Position numbers and translations under genes: made by a program. Positions 24,681 through 32,406 of a stretch of DNA of 64,000 nt are shown here, piece by piece. The notes under the pieces are model-generated. The model had not been told where the DNA came from. It saw nothing but the letters and a program-made list of their open reading frames with translations, and made no database searches. This DNA is from an uncultured Cohaesibacter sp. (GTDB lineage Bacteria > Pseudomonadota > Alphaproteobacteria > Rhizobiales > Cohaesibacteraceae). The stretch covers positions 930,001 to 994,000 of the forward strand of contig NZ_OY782507.1 of NCBI RefSeq assembly GCF_963677725.1, given 5' to 3'. Positions within the stretch are counted from its first letter, which is position 1. Each line of letters begins with the position of its first letter.

Positions 24681-26540
24681 TCAGTAGACAATGGTGCTCA
24701 TGGTCAGGCGATCCCACATTTCGCGGACCGTCTGGCGAATGTCGCGACGGCGATCGGAATAGTGGGTATGGAGCAAGGCATGGGCCTTGTCCGAGTTGGG
24801 CGCTTCAAGGAAATCGCGATAGAGCGATTGGACCTGCATATTTTTGTGCGACTGACGAACGGTCTTTTTCCGATCCACGTTGTAAATTGTCGCGCGGCGC
24901 GCCATCGCCTTGTCGAGATAGGCTTTCTTGGAGCGCAACGAGCCGCCGCCATCGACGCATCCGCCCGGACAGGCCATGATCTCGATGAAATCGAAATCCG
25001 CCTGCCCATTGCGGATCGCTTCAACCAAGGCTCGCGTTTCCCCCAGACCATGACACATGGCGACCTTGACCGCACCGAACGGGCCTCCAAGATCAACGCT
25101 TGCGGAGCGAACGCCATCAAAGCCACGCAATTGCTCCAGTTCGATCTGCTCCAGTTCCTTGTCATTGATCACCGCATAAAGGGTGCGAACAGCGGCTTCC
25201 ATGACGCCACCGGTGGTGCCGAAAATGGCTCCAGCACCGGAATATTCACTCATATAGGGATTGTCGAAGCTTGATGGCTCGATGGTCTTGAGATCAATTC
25301 CCTCACGCCGCAGCAAGCGGGCAAATTCACGCGTGGTCAGCACCACATCGGTGTCGGGCACGCCGTTGGTTGCCAATTGAGGTCGGGCGGCCTCTTCCTT
25401 TTTGGCGGTGCAGGGCATGATGGAAATGACCCGGATCTTGTCCGCAGTCACACCGATTTTCTCTGGCAAATAGGTCTTTGACAGGGTGGAAAGCACCTGC
25501 TGTGGCGACTTGGTCGAGGATAAGAGCGGCAGGATGTCCGGATAGTGCATCTCGGCGAAATTGATCCATGCAGGGCAGCAGGACGTGAAAGTGGGCTTCT
25601 TGCCTTCCTTCAGGCGGTTCAGAAGCTCGATCCCCTCCTCCATGATCACAACATCGGCGGCGAAGTTGGTGTCGAGCACGATATCGATACCGATCTTGCG
25701 GCAAGCGGCGATGATCTGTCCTTCCACATTGGTGCCGGCGGGCAGACCGAATTCCTCACCAAAGGCCACGCGGACGGCTGGCGCGAACTGGACGACCGTC
25801 GTCAGTTCGGGGTCGCAGATATAATCGAGCGCCCGGTCGGTTTCATCACGCTCTCCCAGCGCCCCGGTCGGGCAAACCAGCACGCATTGACCGCAGGAGA
25901 CGCAAATGGAATTGGCAGCATCCACCCCGTCGCGCATCTGCACCAGCCGATTGACGCCGACGCCTGCCATAACAAGGGCGTCGACCTTCTGATGCTGGCG
26001 GCAGACTGCGACGCAACGCTGACATCGCACACAGCGGCGCATATCGCGCACCAAGGCAGGCGATGAACGATCAACCTCACGCATCTCCACCTTGGCGCGA
26101 TCAAAGAAGCGGTTTTCCTTCAGGCCGACAAATTGCGCGAGATCCTGCAATTCGCAATCACCGTGGCGATTGCAAGTGGCACAATCCTGCAAGTGATCAG
26201 CCATCAAAAGCTCAACCTGCAGCTTTTGCATGTCGCGGATCCGTTGTGTTCGGGTCTGAACATTCAAACCTTCGCGCACAGGTGTGTCGCAGGCCGTAAC
26301 AACCTTTGCCTTGTCTTTGCCTGCTTGGGTGATTTCAACAACACAGACCCGGCAGGTGCCCGGGGTGTGGTCAATGTCATCAAGCTCACACAGGGTGGGG
26401 ATGTAAATATCGTGACGACGGGCACAGGCAAGGATGGTTTCATCCGGGAAGGCCAAACATGCGGTCTTGTTGATGGTCAGTGAGACGGTCGCCTCGTCCG
26501 GGTTGCGGTGGGCTTGGTGCGTCAGATCGGGAGTACACAT
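24681..26540 (-). CDS. hydA: [FeFe] hydrogenase catalytic subunit
   Basis: A 619-residue cytoplasmic hydrogenase that would evolve or oxidise H2. Domains in order: plant-type 2Fe-2S domain (about 15-90, 'CELDDIDHTPGTCRVC'), His/Cys3 4Fe-4S site ('HLQDCATCNRHGDC'), two 4Fe-4S clusters ('CVRCQRCVAVCR', 'CVSCGQCVLVCP'), H-cluster domain with all three signatures (L1 'TSCCPAW', L2 'MPCTAKKEEA', L3 'IMACPGGCVDGGG'), and the C-terminal small-subunit-like tail. All H-cluster Cys are present, so it should be active if matured. It starts 3 bases after the upstream oxidoreductase gene. No hydE, hydF or hydG maturase gene is in the window. Such enzymes are uncommon in alphaproteobacteria. Confidence 0.95.
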   Translation of the reverse strand: MCTPDLTHQAHRNPDEATVSLTINKTACLAFPDETILACARRHDIYIPTLCELDDIDHTPGTCRVCVVEITQAGKDKAKVVTACDTPVREGLNVQTRTQRIRDMQKLQVELLMADHLQDCATCNRHGDCELQDLAQFVGLKENRFFDRAKVEMREVDRSSPALVRDMRRCVRCQRCVAVCRQHQKVDALVMAGVGVNRLVQMRDGVDAANSICVSCGQCVLVCPTGALGERDETDRALDYICDPELTTVVQFAPAVRVAFGEEFGLPAGTNVEGQIIAACRKIGIDIVLDTNFAADVVIMEEGIELLNRLKEGKKPTFTSCCPAWINFAEMHYPDILPLLSSTKSPQQVLSTLSKTYLPEKIGVTADKIRVISIMPCTAKKEEAARPQLATNGVPDTDVVLTTREFARLLRREGIDLKTIEPSSFDNPYMSEYSGAGAIFGTTGGVMEAAVRTLYAVINDKELEQIELEQLRGFDGVRSASVDLGGPFGAVKVAMCHGLGETRALVEAIRNGQADFDFIEIMACPGGCVDGGGSLRSKKAYLDKAMARRATIYNVDRKKTVRQSHKNMQVQSLYRDFLEAPNSDKAHALLHTHYSDRRRDIRQTVREMWDRLTMSTIVY

Positions 26541-26543
26541 GGC

Positions 26544-28541
26544 TCAATCCGCTCCTTCAGGGATGGAATGTTTGGTCACGACGGAATAGACCCGATAACA
26601 GCGCATGCAGCGCTGGGCTTCTTTATAGGCATCTTGGCTGGAAATGGTGCCTTCCACTTCGCCAAACATATGCTTGCGCAAATCGGGGTCGAGTTCGGGG
26701 TTATGGACCCGATAGGCGGCGCGGACCGGCGTCTGGACCACATCGTCTGCCAGAAATCTGTTGTCAGAGAGAAGTTTGCGCATACGGGAGCGCTTGAAAA
26801 AACGGATGGTGCCCAGCTGGATCCAGTCATTAATATTGCGCGCAGCGGTCAGGCCCGCCGCCATGGCATAAATGAGGGTCGACGGGCCAGTGACACAGTC
26901 CCCTCCGGCAAAGACGCCGGGTCTTGACGTGGCCATGGATTTGGCCGCTTCAATGCAGTTCCAGCGATCCAGATTGATGCCTCCCTGCTCGATGATCGCC
27001 CCGTCCTCGACTTGCTGGCCGATGGCGGCAATGACCGTATCGCAGGGCATGGTGAATTCCGTACCCGGAATGGGTCTGACGCTGCGCCGTCCGCTTTCGT
27101 CCGGCTCCGTCTCTTCCATTCGGATCAGTTCGACGCCAACCACCTTGCCATGTTCGGTCAGGATAAGGGTCGGATTGCACAGGGTGTGAAAGTGGATGTC
27201 TTCCTCATCGGCGGCGTCCACTTCCTCGGTGTCAGCAGGCATTGCGCCGCGGGTGCGACGATAGATGAGATGAACATCATCAGCGCCAAGCCGGATGGCC
27301 GAGCGGACACAATCCATGGCAACGTTGCCGCCTCCAACAACGACGACATTGCCCTTGAGGTTCAGTTTGTCAGTCTCGTTGACGTGGTCATGGACCTTCA
27401 ACAAAAACTCAATGCCGCTGAAATAGCCCTTGGCCTTGATGTCTTCGCCCTCGACACCAAGGGTGGTGCCCTTCTGACAGCCAAGCCCCAGGAAGACCGC
27501 CTTGTAACCGCGCATAAAAAGATCATCGATGGTGAAATCCCGACCCAGTTGTTGACCATACAGAAAGCGACCACCCAGATCGACAATGATGTCGGTTTCC
27601 ATCGCCAGTGTGTCCTTGGGCAAGCGATAGCTGGGAATGCCGATCTGTGCCATGCCACCAGCTTGCTCAAGCTTTTCAAAGACATCGACTTTATAGCCGT
27701 GAAGCAGCAGATGATAGGCGCAGGAAATGCCCGCAGGCCCCGCTCCAATGACGGCCACTTTCATGCTGTCATCAAGGGGCTTCTTGATCATGTCACGGCT
27801 GAATTTCAGGGCCGCTGGTCCCTTTTGCTGATCGGCGACATAGCGCTTTAGCACCTTGATGCCAACGGCCTCGTCAACAAACTTGCGACGGCAGGCTAGC
27901 TCGCAATAGCGCACACAAACCCGGCCACAGGTCGCGGCCATGGGATATTTTTGCAAAACCACCGCGAGCGAGCTTTTCGGGCGGCCGTCACGGATATAGT
28001 CGATATAGCGCGGCACATTGACCTTGGAGGGACAGGCCTCAATGCAAGGGGCGGTCATGTAGACCATGCCATGCTGGGCACGGATTGGCATATGGTTGGC
28101 GACTTCGGCCTCGAGCTTATCGCGGAAATGATGCAACACATCGAGCAAGGCAACCGAACAGGTTTGCCCCAGACCGCAGAGCGAGGTTTCGGTCATTTGC
28201 TCGGCAAGCATTTCGATGTCATCGAAGCTGAGCGCCGCATCAAGCCCGCGTCGCATATTATCCAGCGCATCGCGCACCAGCACAGTGCCCATTCTGCACG
28301 GGGTGCAGGCCCCGCAAGATTGGGTCGCCGCCTTATCCATATAGCGATACAGAGAGTCGATCAGACTGACCGTCTCATCAAAGACAAAAAAGCCCCGATC
28401 CGCAAAGAAGGCGCGGATTTCGTTGCCATCATCAAATTCGTTGAAGTTTTTCAGTTCCGAGAGAGGTGTTTCGCCTGTGATCGCGCCATTGCGCGCATCG
28501 TGGACCACTCCATCCCAGACGCCATACACAACCTGTGCCAT
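26544..28541 (-). CDS. Hydrogenase-linked flavoprotein: NuoF-type iron-sulfur tail fused to GltD-like oxidoreductase
   Basis: A 665-residue protein. Residues about 50-130 match only the C-terminal 4Fe-4S region of NuoF ('CGACTPCRMG', then 'CGLGQTC'); the NADH/FMN-binding half of NuoF is absent. From about 160 it is a GltD-like module: N-terminal Cys-rich 4Fe-4S domain ('CIEACPSKVNVPRYI', 'CGRVCVRYCELACRR'), FAD site ('VAVIGAGPAGISCAYHL'), NAD(P) site ('VVVVGGGNVAMDCVRSA') and 'GVFAGGDCVTGPS' at the end of the FAD domain, with a further Cys pair 'CMRCYR' near the C-terminus. It probably passes electrons from NAD(P)H to HydA. ATG 28541 has AAGG upstream; a GTG at 28595 is possible. Confidence 0.85.
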   Translation of the reverse strand: MAQVVYGVWDGVVHDARNGAITGETPLSELKNFNEFDDGNEIRAFFADRGFFVFDETVSLIDSLYRYMDKAATQSCGACTPCRMGTVLVRDALDNMRRGLDAALSFDDIEMLAEQMTETSLCGLGQTCSVALLDVLHHFRDKLEAEVANHMPIRAQHGMVYMTAPCIEACPSKVNVPRYIDYIRDGRPKSSLAVVLQKYPMAATCGRVCVRYCELACRRKFVDEAVGIKVLKRYVADQQKGPAALKFSRDMIKKPLDDSMKVAVIGAGPAGISCAYHLLLHGYKVDVFEKLEQAGGMAQIGIPSYRLPKDTLAMETDIIVDLGGRFLYGQQLGRDFTIDDLFMRGYKAVFLGLGCQKGTTLGVEGEDIKAKGYFSGIEFLLKVHDHVNETDKLNLKGNVVVVGGGNVAMDCVRSAIRLGADDVHLIYRRTRGAMPADTEEVDAADEEDIHFHTLCNPTLILTEHGKVVGVELIRMEETEPDESGRRSVRPIPGTEFTMPCDTVIAAIGQQVEDGAIIEQGGINLDRWNCIEAAKSMATSRPGVFAGGDCVTGPSTLIYAMAAGLTAARNINDWIQLGTIRFFKRSRMRKLLSDNRFLADDVVQTPVRAAYRVHNPELDPDLRKHMFGEVEGTISSQDAYKEAQRCMRCYRVYSVVTKHSIPEGAD

Positions 28542-29128
28542 TGCGACCTTGATCCTTGTGTCGGTTGTCGAGGTGCGACCCACCCTCAAAACCACCTGTC
28601 CAGATTGTCAAAGCCGGTCCTCCCACCTTGCCAATCAGGGTCCTTGACGCCTTTTGAACGTGAGTCTTCACAAGCTCGACTGTATGGTGGCGGGGTGCAA
28701 GGTTCCATGCATTAGGTCAAAGCAGTTGACGCAGAGGAAGCAACGTATACACAGCGTAAAAGTCCCTATTTCATCGGAACAATTCTGTATCTAATTAATT
28801 TTATACTTTGAAATAAATAACTCAGATGATCTAAACAGAGATTGCAGCTGGGGTCCATCGAACGAGAAACCGGAAACAGATCAGACAGATAAGTGATGGC
28901 ACCAGCAAATTGGCCTTGTTTAAATCGTTCTAATTTGCAGTTATTAGAACCAATTTTATTCAATCACGGGCCCTGACCCTATTGTTAAACCGCGGTCTTT
29001 TGTTGCTGCGGCAAATGCGCACTATTTGACTTTTACTTGGATTCAAATGTGGGTGAAGTATGCAGAAGGGGTGGAGACCACATCCGGTCCCCACCCCTAT
29101 AAAAGCGTTTGTCTATTGTGCGACCTCG
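28542..29128. other. 587-base intergenic region upstream of the hydrogenase operon
   Basis: No gene supported. The 28770-28960 part is AT-rich. A palindromic element GTCAA-N5-TTGAC lies at 28716-28730 about 175 bases before the hydrogenase start. I looked for an FNR box (TTGAT-N4-ATCAA) and saw none. The terminator of the second TRAP operon occupies 29067-29098. Confidence 0.45.
29067..29098 (-). terminator. Terminator of the second TRAP operon
   Basis: A 13-bp stem (29067-29079 with 29086-29098) with a six-base loop. Its only imperfect pair is A-C on the plus strand but U-G on the minus-strand RNA, which assigns it to the minus-strand dctM ending at 29129. The tail is only weakly T-rich. 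Confidence 0.7.
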
Positions 29129-30529
29129 TTATGCCTGACTTGGTAGCCAGAGGACGATCCATGGGAACGCCACCAGCAAGGCGATGGTGGCTGCGTCAGC
29201 CAGGAAGAAAGGCGTAACGCCCTTGAAGACATCCTGTACAGACAGATCATCGCGCACACCGGCCACCACGAAGCAGTTGAGGCCAATGGGTGGTGTAATC
29301 AGGCAGAACTCCGCCATCTTGACCACCAGAATGCCGAACCAGATGGCGCACATCGGGCCGGACATGCCGAAGGTGCTGTCAGCAGCGGAGACGAACTCGC
29401 CCCCATTGAGTGCCATCACTGCCGGATAGACAACCGGCAATGTCAAAAGCAGCATGCCGATGGCATCCATGAACATGCCAAGCACCGCATAGGCCAACAG
29501 GATGCAGATAAGGATCAACATCGGAGACAGGGTCAGCGAGGTAATCCAGTCCGCAAAGGCACTTGGCAGGTTGGCAAAGCCGAGGAAGCGGACATAGATC
29601 AGCACGCCCCAAATGATGGTGAAGATCATCACCGACAGCTTGGCTGTTTCCAGCAAGGCATCCTTGAATTCCGACCAGCGCATGCCATGCTTTAACGCCA
29701 TCAGGAAGACCACAAAGGCCCCGATCGCCCCACCCTCGGTGGGTGTTCCAAAAGCATCGCCGCCAAAGGGGTTATAGACGAAAAAGATGATGGTGAAGAC
29801 AACGAACAGGATCGGCAGGGCCGGAGGCAGAGCCTCAAAGCGCTGCTTCCAGGTGAAGCCAGAAACCGGAGGGCCAAAGCCCTTGATGGTCATCGCCATG
29901 CCGATGATCAGCAACCCATAGATGACTGCGGAGAAGGCTCCGGGAATGAAGCCTGCCAGCAGAAGCTTGCCAACATCCTGCTCGACGATGATCGCATAGA
30001 TCACCAGAATGGCAGAGGGTGGAATGAGCGAGGCCAAAGTACCGCCGGCAGCCACGACACCTGCAGCAAAGCGCTTGTCATAGCCGATTTTCAGCATTTC
30101 AGGAATGGCAATGCGGGCAAAGACAGCGGATGTGGCAACAGATGCACCGGATACGGCTGCAAAGCCTGCGGTCGCAAAGACCGTGGAGACGGCCAAGCCC
30201 CCCGGCACCCACGCAAACCAGCGTTTGGCAGCTTCGAACAGGGCCTTTGTGAGACCGGCATAATAAGCCAGATAGCCAATCAGAATGAAGGTCGGAATGA
30301 GGCTGAGGGCCTGCGAGGAGACCTTGGAATGCGGCACCTGCCCGGCGGTTTTGACCGCAATGGTGACGGCCTTCATGAAACGATCCGGATCGTATCCGAA
30401 TTTCGACCAGAAGATCCAAATCAGGCCGACCATGCCCGCAGCAGCAGCAGCAAAGGCCACCCGCATGCCCAACAAGACCATGACGAGCATGCCGCCCGAG
30501 ACGACCAGACCAATATCAATCGGTTCCAT
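29129..30529 (-). CDS. dctM: TRAP transporter large membrane subunit (DctM), second system
   Basis: A 466-residue polytopic inner-membrane protein with the DctM pattern: 'AGFAAVSGASVATSAVFARIAIPEM' split near residues 125-150, 'GGTLASLIPPSAILVIYAI' near 165, and 'FMDAIGMLLLTLPVVYPAV' near 350. It is the ion-coupled permease of a TRAP system. AGGAG precedes its ATG and it starts 11 bases after dctQ. It differs clearly from the uronate-operon DctM, being longer and with other loop sequences, so it is not a recent duplicate. Substrate unknown; the linked DctBD pair suggests a small carboxylic acid. Confidence 0.93.
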   Translation of the reverse strand: MEPIDIGLVVSGGMLVMVLLGMRVAFAAAAAGMVGLIWIFWSKFGYDPDRFMKAVTIAVKTAGQVPHSKVSSQALSLIPTFILIGYLAYYAGLTKALFEAAKRWFAWVPGGLAVSTVFATAGFAAVSGASVATSAVFARIAIPEMLKIGYDKRFAAGVVAAGGTLASLIPPSAILVIYAIIVEQDVGKLLLAGFIPGAFSAVIYGLLIIGMAMTIKGFGPPVSGFTWKQRFEALPPALPILFVVFTIIFFVYNPFGGDAFGTPTEGGAIGAFVVFLMALKHGMRWSEFKDALLETAKLSVMIFTIIWGVLIYVRFLGFANLPSAFADWITSLTLSPMLILICILLAYAVLGMFMDAIGMLLLTLPVVYPAVMALNGGEFVSAADSTFGMSGPMCAIWFGILVVKMAEFCLITPPIGLNCFVVAGVRDDLSVQDVFKGVTPFFLADAATIALLVAFPWIVLWLPSQA

Positions 30530-30540
30530 ATGAGGTTCTC

Positions 30541-31173
30541 CTATTGGTCATGGCCGGAAACATGTCCGGCTTCTTCTGCGGCCAGCTGGGCCGCATCGGC
30601 GACAAGCGGGACAGCGATTGGGGATTCGTCATTGCGGATAAAGGCGCGTGTATAGGCCCAGACCTGCACGACCAGTCGCACGCAAAGCAACGAGAAGGCA
30701 ACCGGAGCCAACAGCTTTGCAGGCCAGATCGGCAGAGCGATATCCATCGAGCTGTCACGGCTCCACATTGGCATGGAGAAATCAAAACTGCGCATGAAAT
30801 GGGACCAGGTGCCCCAGACGAGCAACAGCATCAGAGCGAGAATGAACAGGGTCGTGAGCAACTCCACCAAATAGAGCGGGCGTCCACGCAGCACGCTGAC
30901 CACCATATCCATCCGGATATGCCCGCCATTGCGCTGCACATAGGAAATCCCCATGAAGGCAATCAGCGGCATGGCCTGCTCGATCCAGTCGACATAGCCC
31001 GGCAGAGGTTGATTCATAAGGTTGCGCCCTCCAACGGAAAGCACAGCCAACACCATCAGCACAAAAACGGTAAGACCGCTCAACAATGCAAAGAAGGCTT
31101 CGATTTTCTCAAGAAAACGGTCGGTGCGACCCAAGGCGCTGTCGTCAGTCAACAGCAAAGAGGAACCTGCCAT
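30541..31173 (-). CDS. dctQ: TRAP transporter small membrane subunit (DctQ), second system
   Basis: A 210-residue protein with four predicted membrane segments and the DctQ pattern 'VDWIEQAMPLIAFMGISYVQRNGGHIRMD' around residues 60-90. It has extra charged residues at both ends compared with shorter DctQ proteins. GGAGG is six bases before the ATG. A hairpin with a T-rich tail lies between dctP and this gene, so its expression is probably lower than that of dctP. Confidence 0.9.
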   Translation of the reverse strand: MAGSSLLLTDDSALGRTDRFLEKIEAFFALLSGLTVFVLMVLAVLSVGGRNLMNQPLPGYVDWIEQAMPLIAFMGISYVQRNGGHIRMDMVVSVLRGRPLYLVELLTTLFILALMLLLVWGTWSHFMRSFDFSMPMWSRDSSMDIALPIWPAKLLAPVAFSLLCVRLVVQVWAYTRAFIRNDESPIAVPLVADAAQLAAEEAGHVSGHDQ

Positions 31174-31199
31174 GGCAGACCTCCTTCATCTCTAAAGGC

Positions 31200-31240
31200 G
31201 GAAAAAAGAAACTGCGCCCGTCACAGACGGACAGGCGCAG
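31200..31240 (-). terminator. Attenuator-like terminator between dctP and dctQ (second TRAP)
   Basis: Outer arms CTGCGCC (31212-31218) and GGCGCAG (31234-31240) with an inner CGTC/GACG stem (31219-31222 with 31226-31229). In the minus-strand RNA the structure is followed at once by TTTCTTTTTT, the look of an intrinsic terminator placed inside an operon. Confidence 0.75.
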
Positions 31241-31251
31241 CATCAGGACGA

Positions 31252-32262
31252 CTATTTCTTCTCGGCAATCATGCCGGTGACCATGTCATACAGCTCCTGA
31301 GCCGGCAGGCCGCGAGCAGTATTTTCCTTGATCCATGCTTCTGCTGCAGGGGCAGCAGCGGCTTTCTTGAAAGCGGCAATCTGATCATCGGTGAAGGTGA
31401 CCTTTTTGATGCCACGCTCTTCCAGCGCAGGGCCCCATGCTTTCATGGTCTTGTTGTTGTAATAGTCGATATAGTAGGCCAGCGCCTCGTCAACAGACCC
31501 GAGCAACGCTTCGCGTTGATCGTCAGGCAGATCGTTCAGCGCGTCGGTATTCACCACGACCGGGCAATTCACAGTGCCAGGATTGAGGTTGGTGGTCCAC
31601 CAGTTGGCTTTTTCAATGGTGCCAAAGGACATGTGGGCATGGGGTGCAAAGCTGGCAGCCTTGATAACACCACTATCCATGGCCTGACGCACTTCGGTCG
31701 CGGACATGGAGGTCGGCACAGCGCCAACGGTTTCCATGGCTTTGCCAATGCCGCCGGTGGCGCGCACAGACAAGCCTTGGAAGTCATCGAGCTTGGACGG
31801 AGCATCTCCAACGCCGACAATGTTATATTGCGGCAGCGGTGATGGCATCAGCAGCGTTGCATTCCAGCGGGCCAGATCCTTGACCACGGCAGGATGCTTG
31901 TAGAGTGCCATGGACAGCTCGACTTCCTGATCGAGCGTGGACACCCCAAGGAAAGGCAATTCAAGAACGGTGATGGATGGGTTCTTGTCGCGGTGGTAGC
32001 CAGCGCAGAACTGGGCCATTTCAAACGCACCAATGGAAATACCATCGAGGTTCTCACGGTTCTTGGACAGACCGCCATAGCTGATGTTGAGGGTGAATTC
32101 GCCGTTGGTTTTGGCTTTGACCAGTTCAGCAAGCTTCTCGACATGCTCGGTGAAAGCACGACGTTTGCCCCAGAGGGATACATTCCACTCCGTGGCATAA
32201 GCTTCAGAAACAAAGGTGACAGAAAGTGCGACCAGAGCGGCCTGGCCTAAGAATTTGCGCAT
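31252..32262 (-). CDS. dctP: TRAP transporter periplasmic binding protein (DctP), second system
   Basis: A 336-residue solute-binding protein with a signal peptide (cleavage after 'SEAYA', near residue 23). The mature part begins 'TEWNVSLWGKRRAFTEHVEKLAELV', and the binding-site block 'LDDFQGLSVRATGGIGKAMETVGA' near residue 160 carries the Arg that usually binds the substrate carboxylate. GGAGG stands just upstream of the ATG. It follows dctBD on the same strand, with a short palindrome between. No substrate can be named. Confidence 0.92.
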   Translation of the reverse strand: MRKFLGQAALVALSVTFVSEAYATEWNVSLWGKRRAFTEHVEKLAELVKAKTNGEFTLNISYGGLSKNRENLDGISIGAFEMAQFCAGYHRDKNPSITVLELPFLGVSTLDQEVELSMALYKHPAVVKDLARWNATLLMPSPLPQYNIVGVGDAPSKLDDFQGLSVRATGGIGKAMETVGAVPTSMSATEVRQAMDSGVIKAASFAPHAHMSFGTIEKANWWTTNLNPGTVNCPVVVNTDALNDLPDDQREALLGSVDEALAYYIDYYNNKTMKAWGPALEERGIKKVTFTDDQIAAFKKAAAAPAAEAWIKENTARGLPAQELYDMVTGMIAEKK

Positions 32263-32367
32263 GGTGATCCTCCCGATTTACATGCTGTTCTCAATTTTGT
32301 GTGCAGCAAGCATTCAGGATCGGTCAGGATTTGGCTATGAGTCTTTTCGCGCGATCTGTGGGGCAAG

Positions 32368-32387
32368 GCCTGCGGAAATCCGCAGGC
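32368..32387. promoter_or_regulatory. Perfect palindrome between dctD and dctP
   Basis: GCCTGCGGA (32368-32376) and TCCGCAGGC (32379-32387) form a perfect inverted repeat with a 2-base centre, about 20 bases past the dctD stop. There is no T-tract. It could be a weak terminator of dctBD, a processing hairpin, or an operator for the dctPQM promoter. Confidence 0.5.
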
Positions 32388-32406
32388 TGGCAGATTTTGC
32401 CCATTT

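Noticed and set aside
28432-28671. Frameshifted N-terminal extension of the hydrogenase flavoprotein in another minus-strand frame
   Set aside because: The extra frame shows no NuoF FMN/NADH-binding motif, so there is no evidence that a full NuoF was broken by a frameshift here.
32263-32406. Sigma-54 promoter before dctP
   Set aside because: The best candidate, TGGGCA with TGC, has eight or nine bases between GG and GC instead of ten; this also agrees with the missing GAFTGA loop in DctD.
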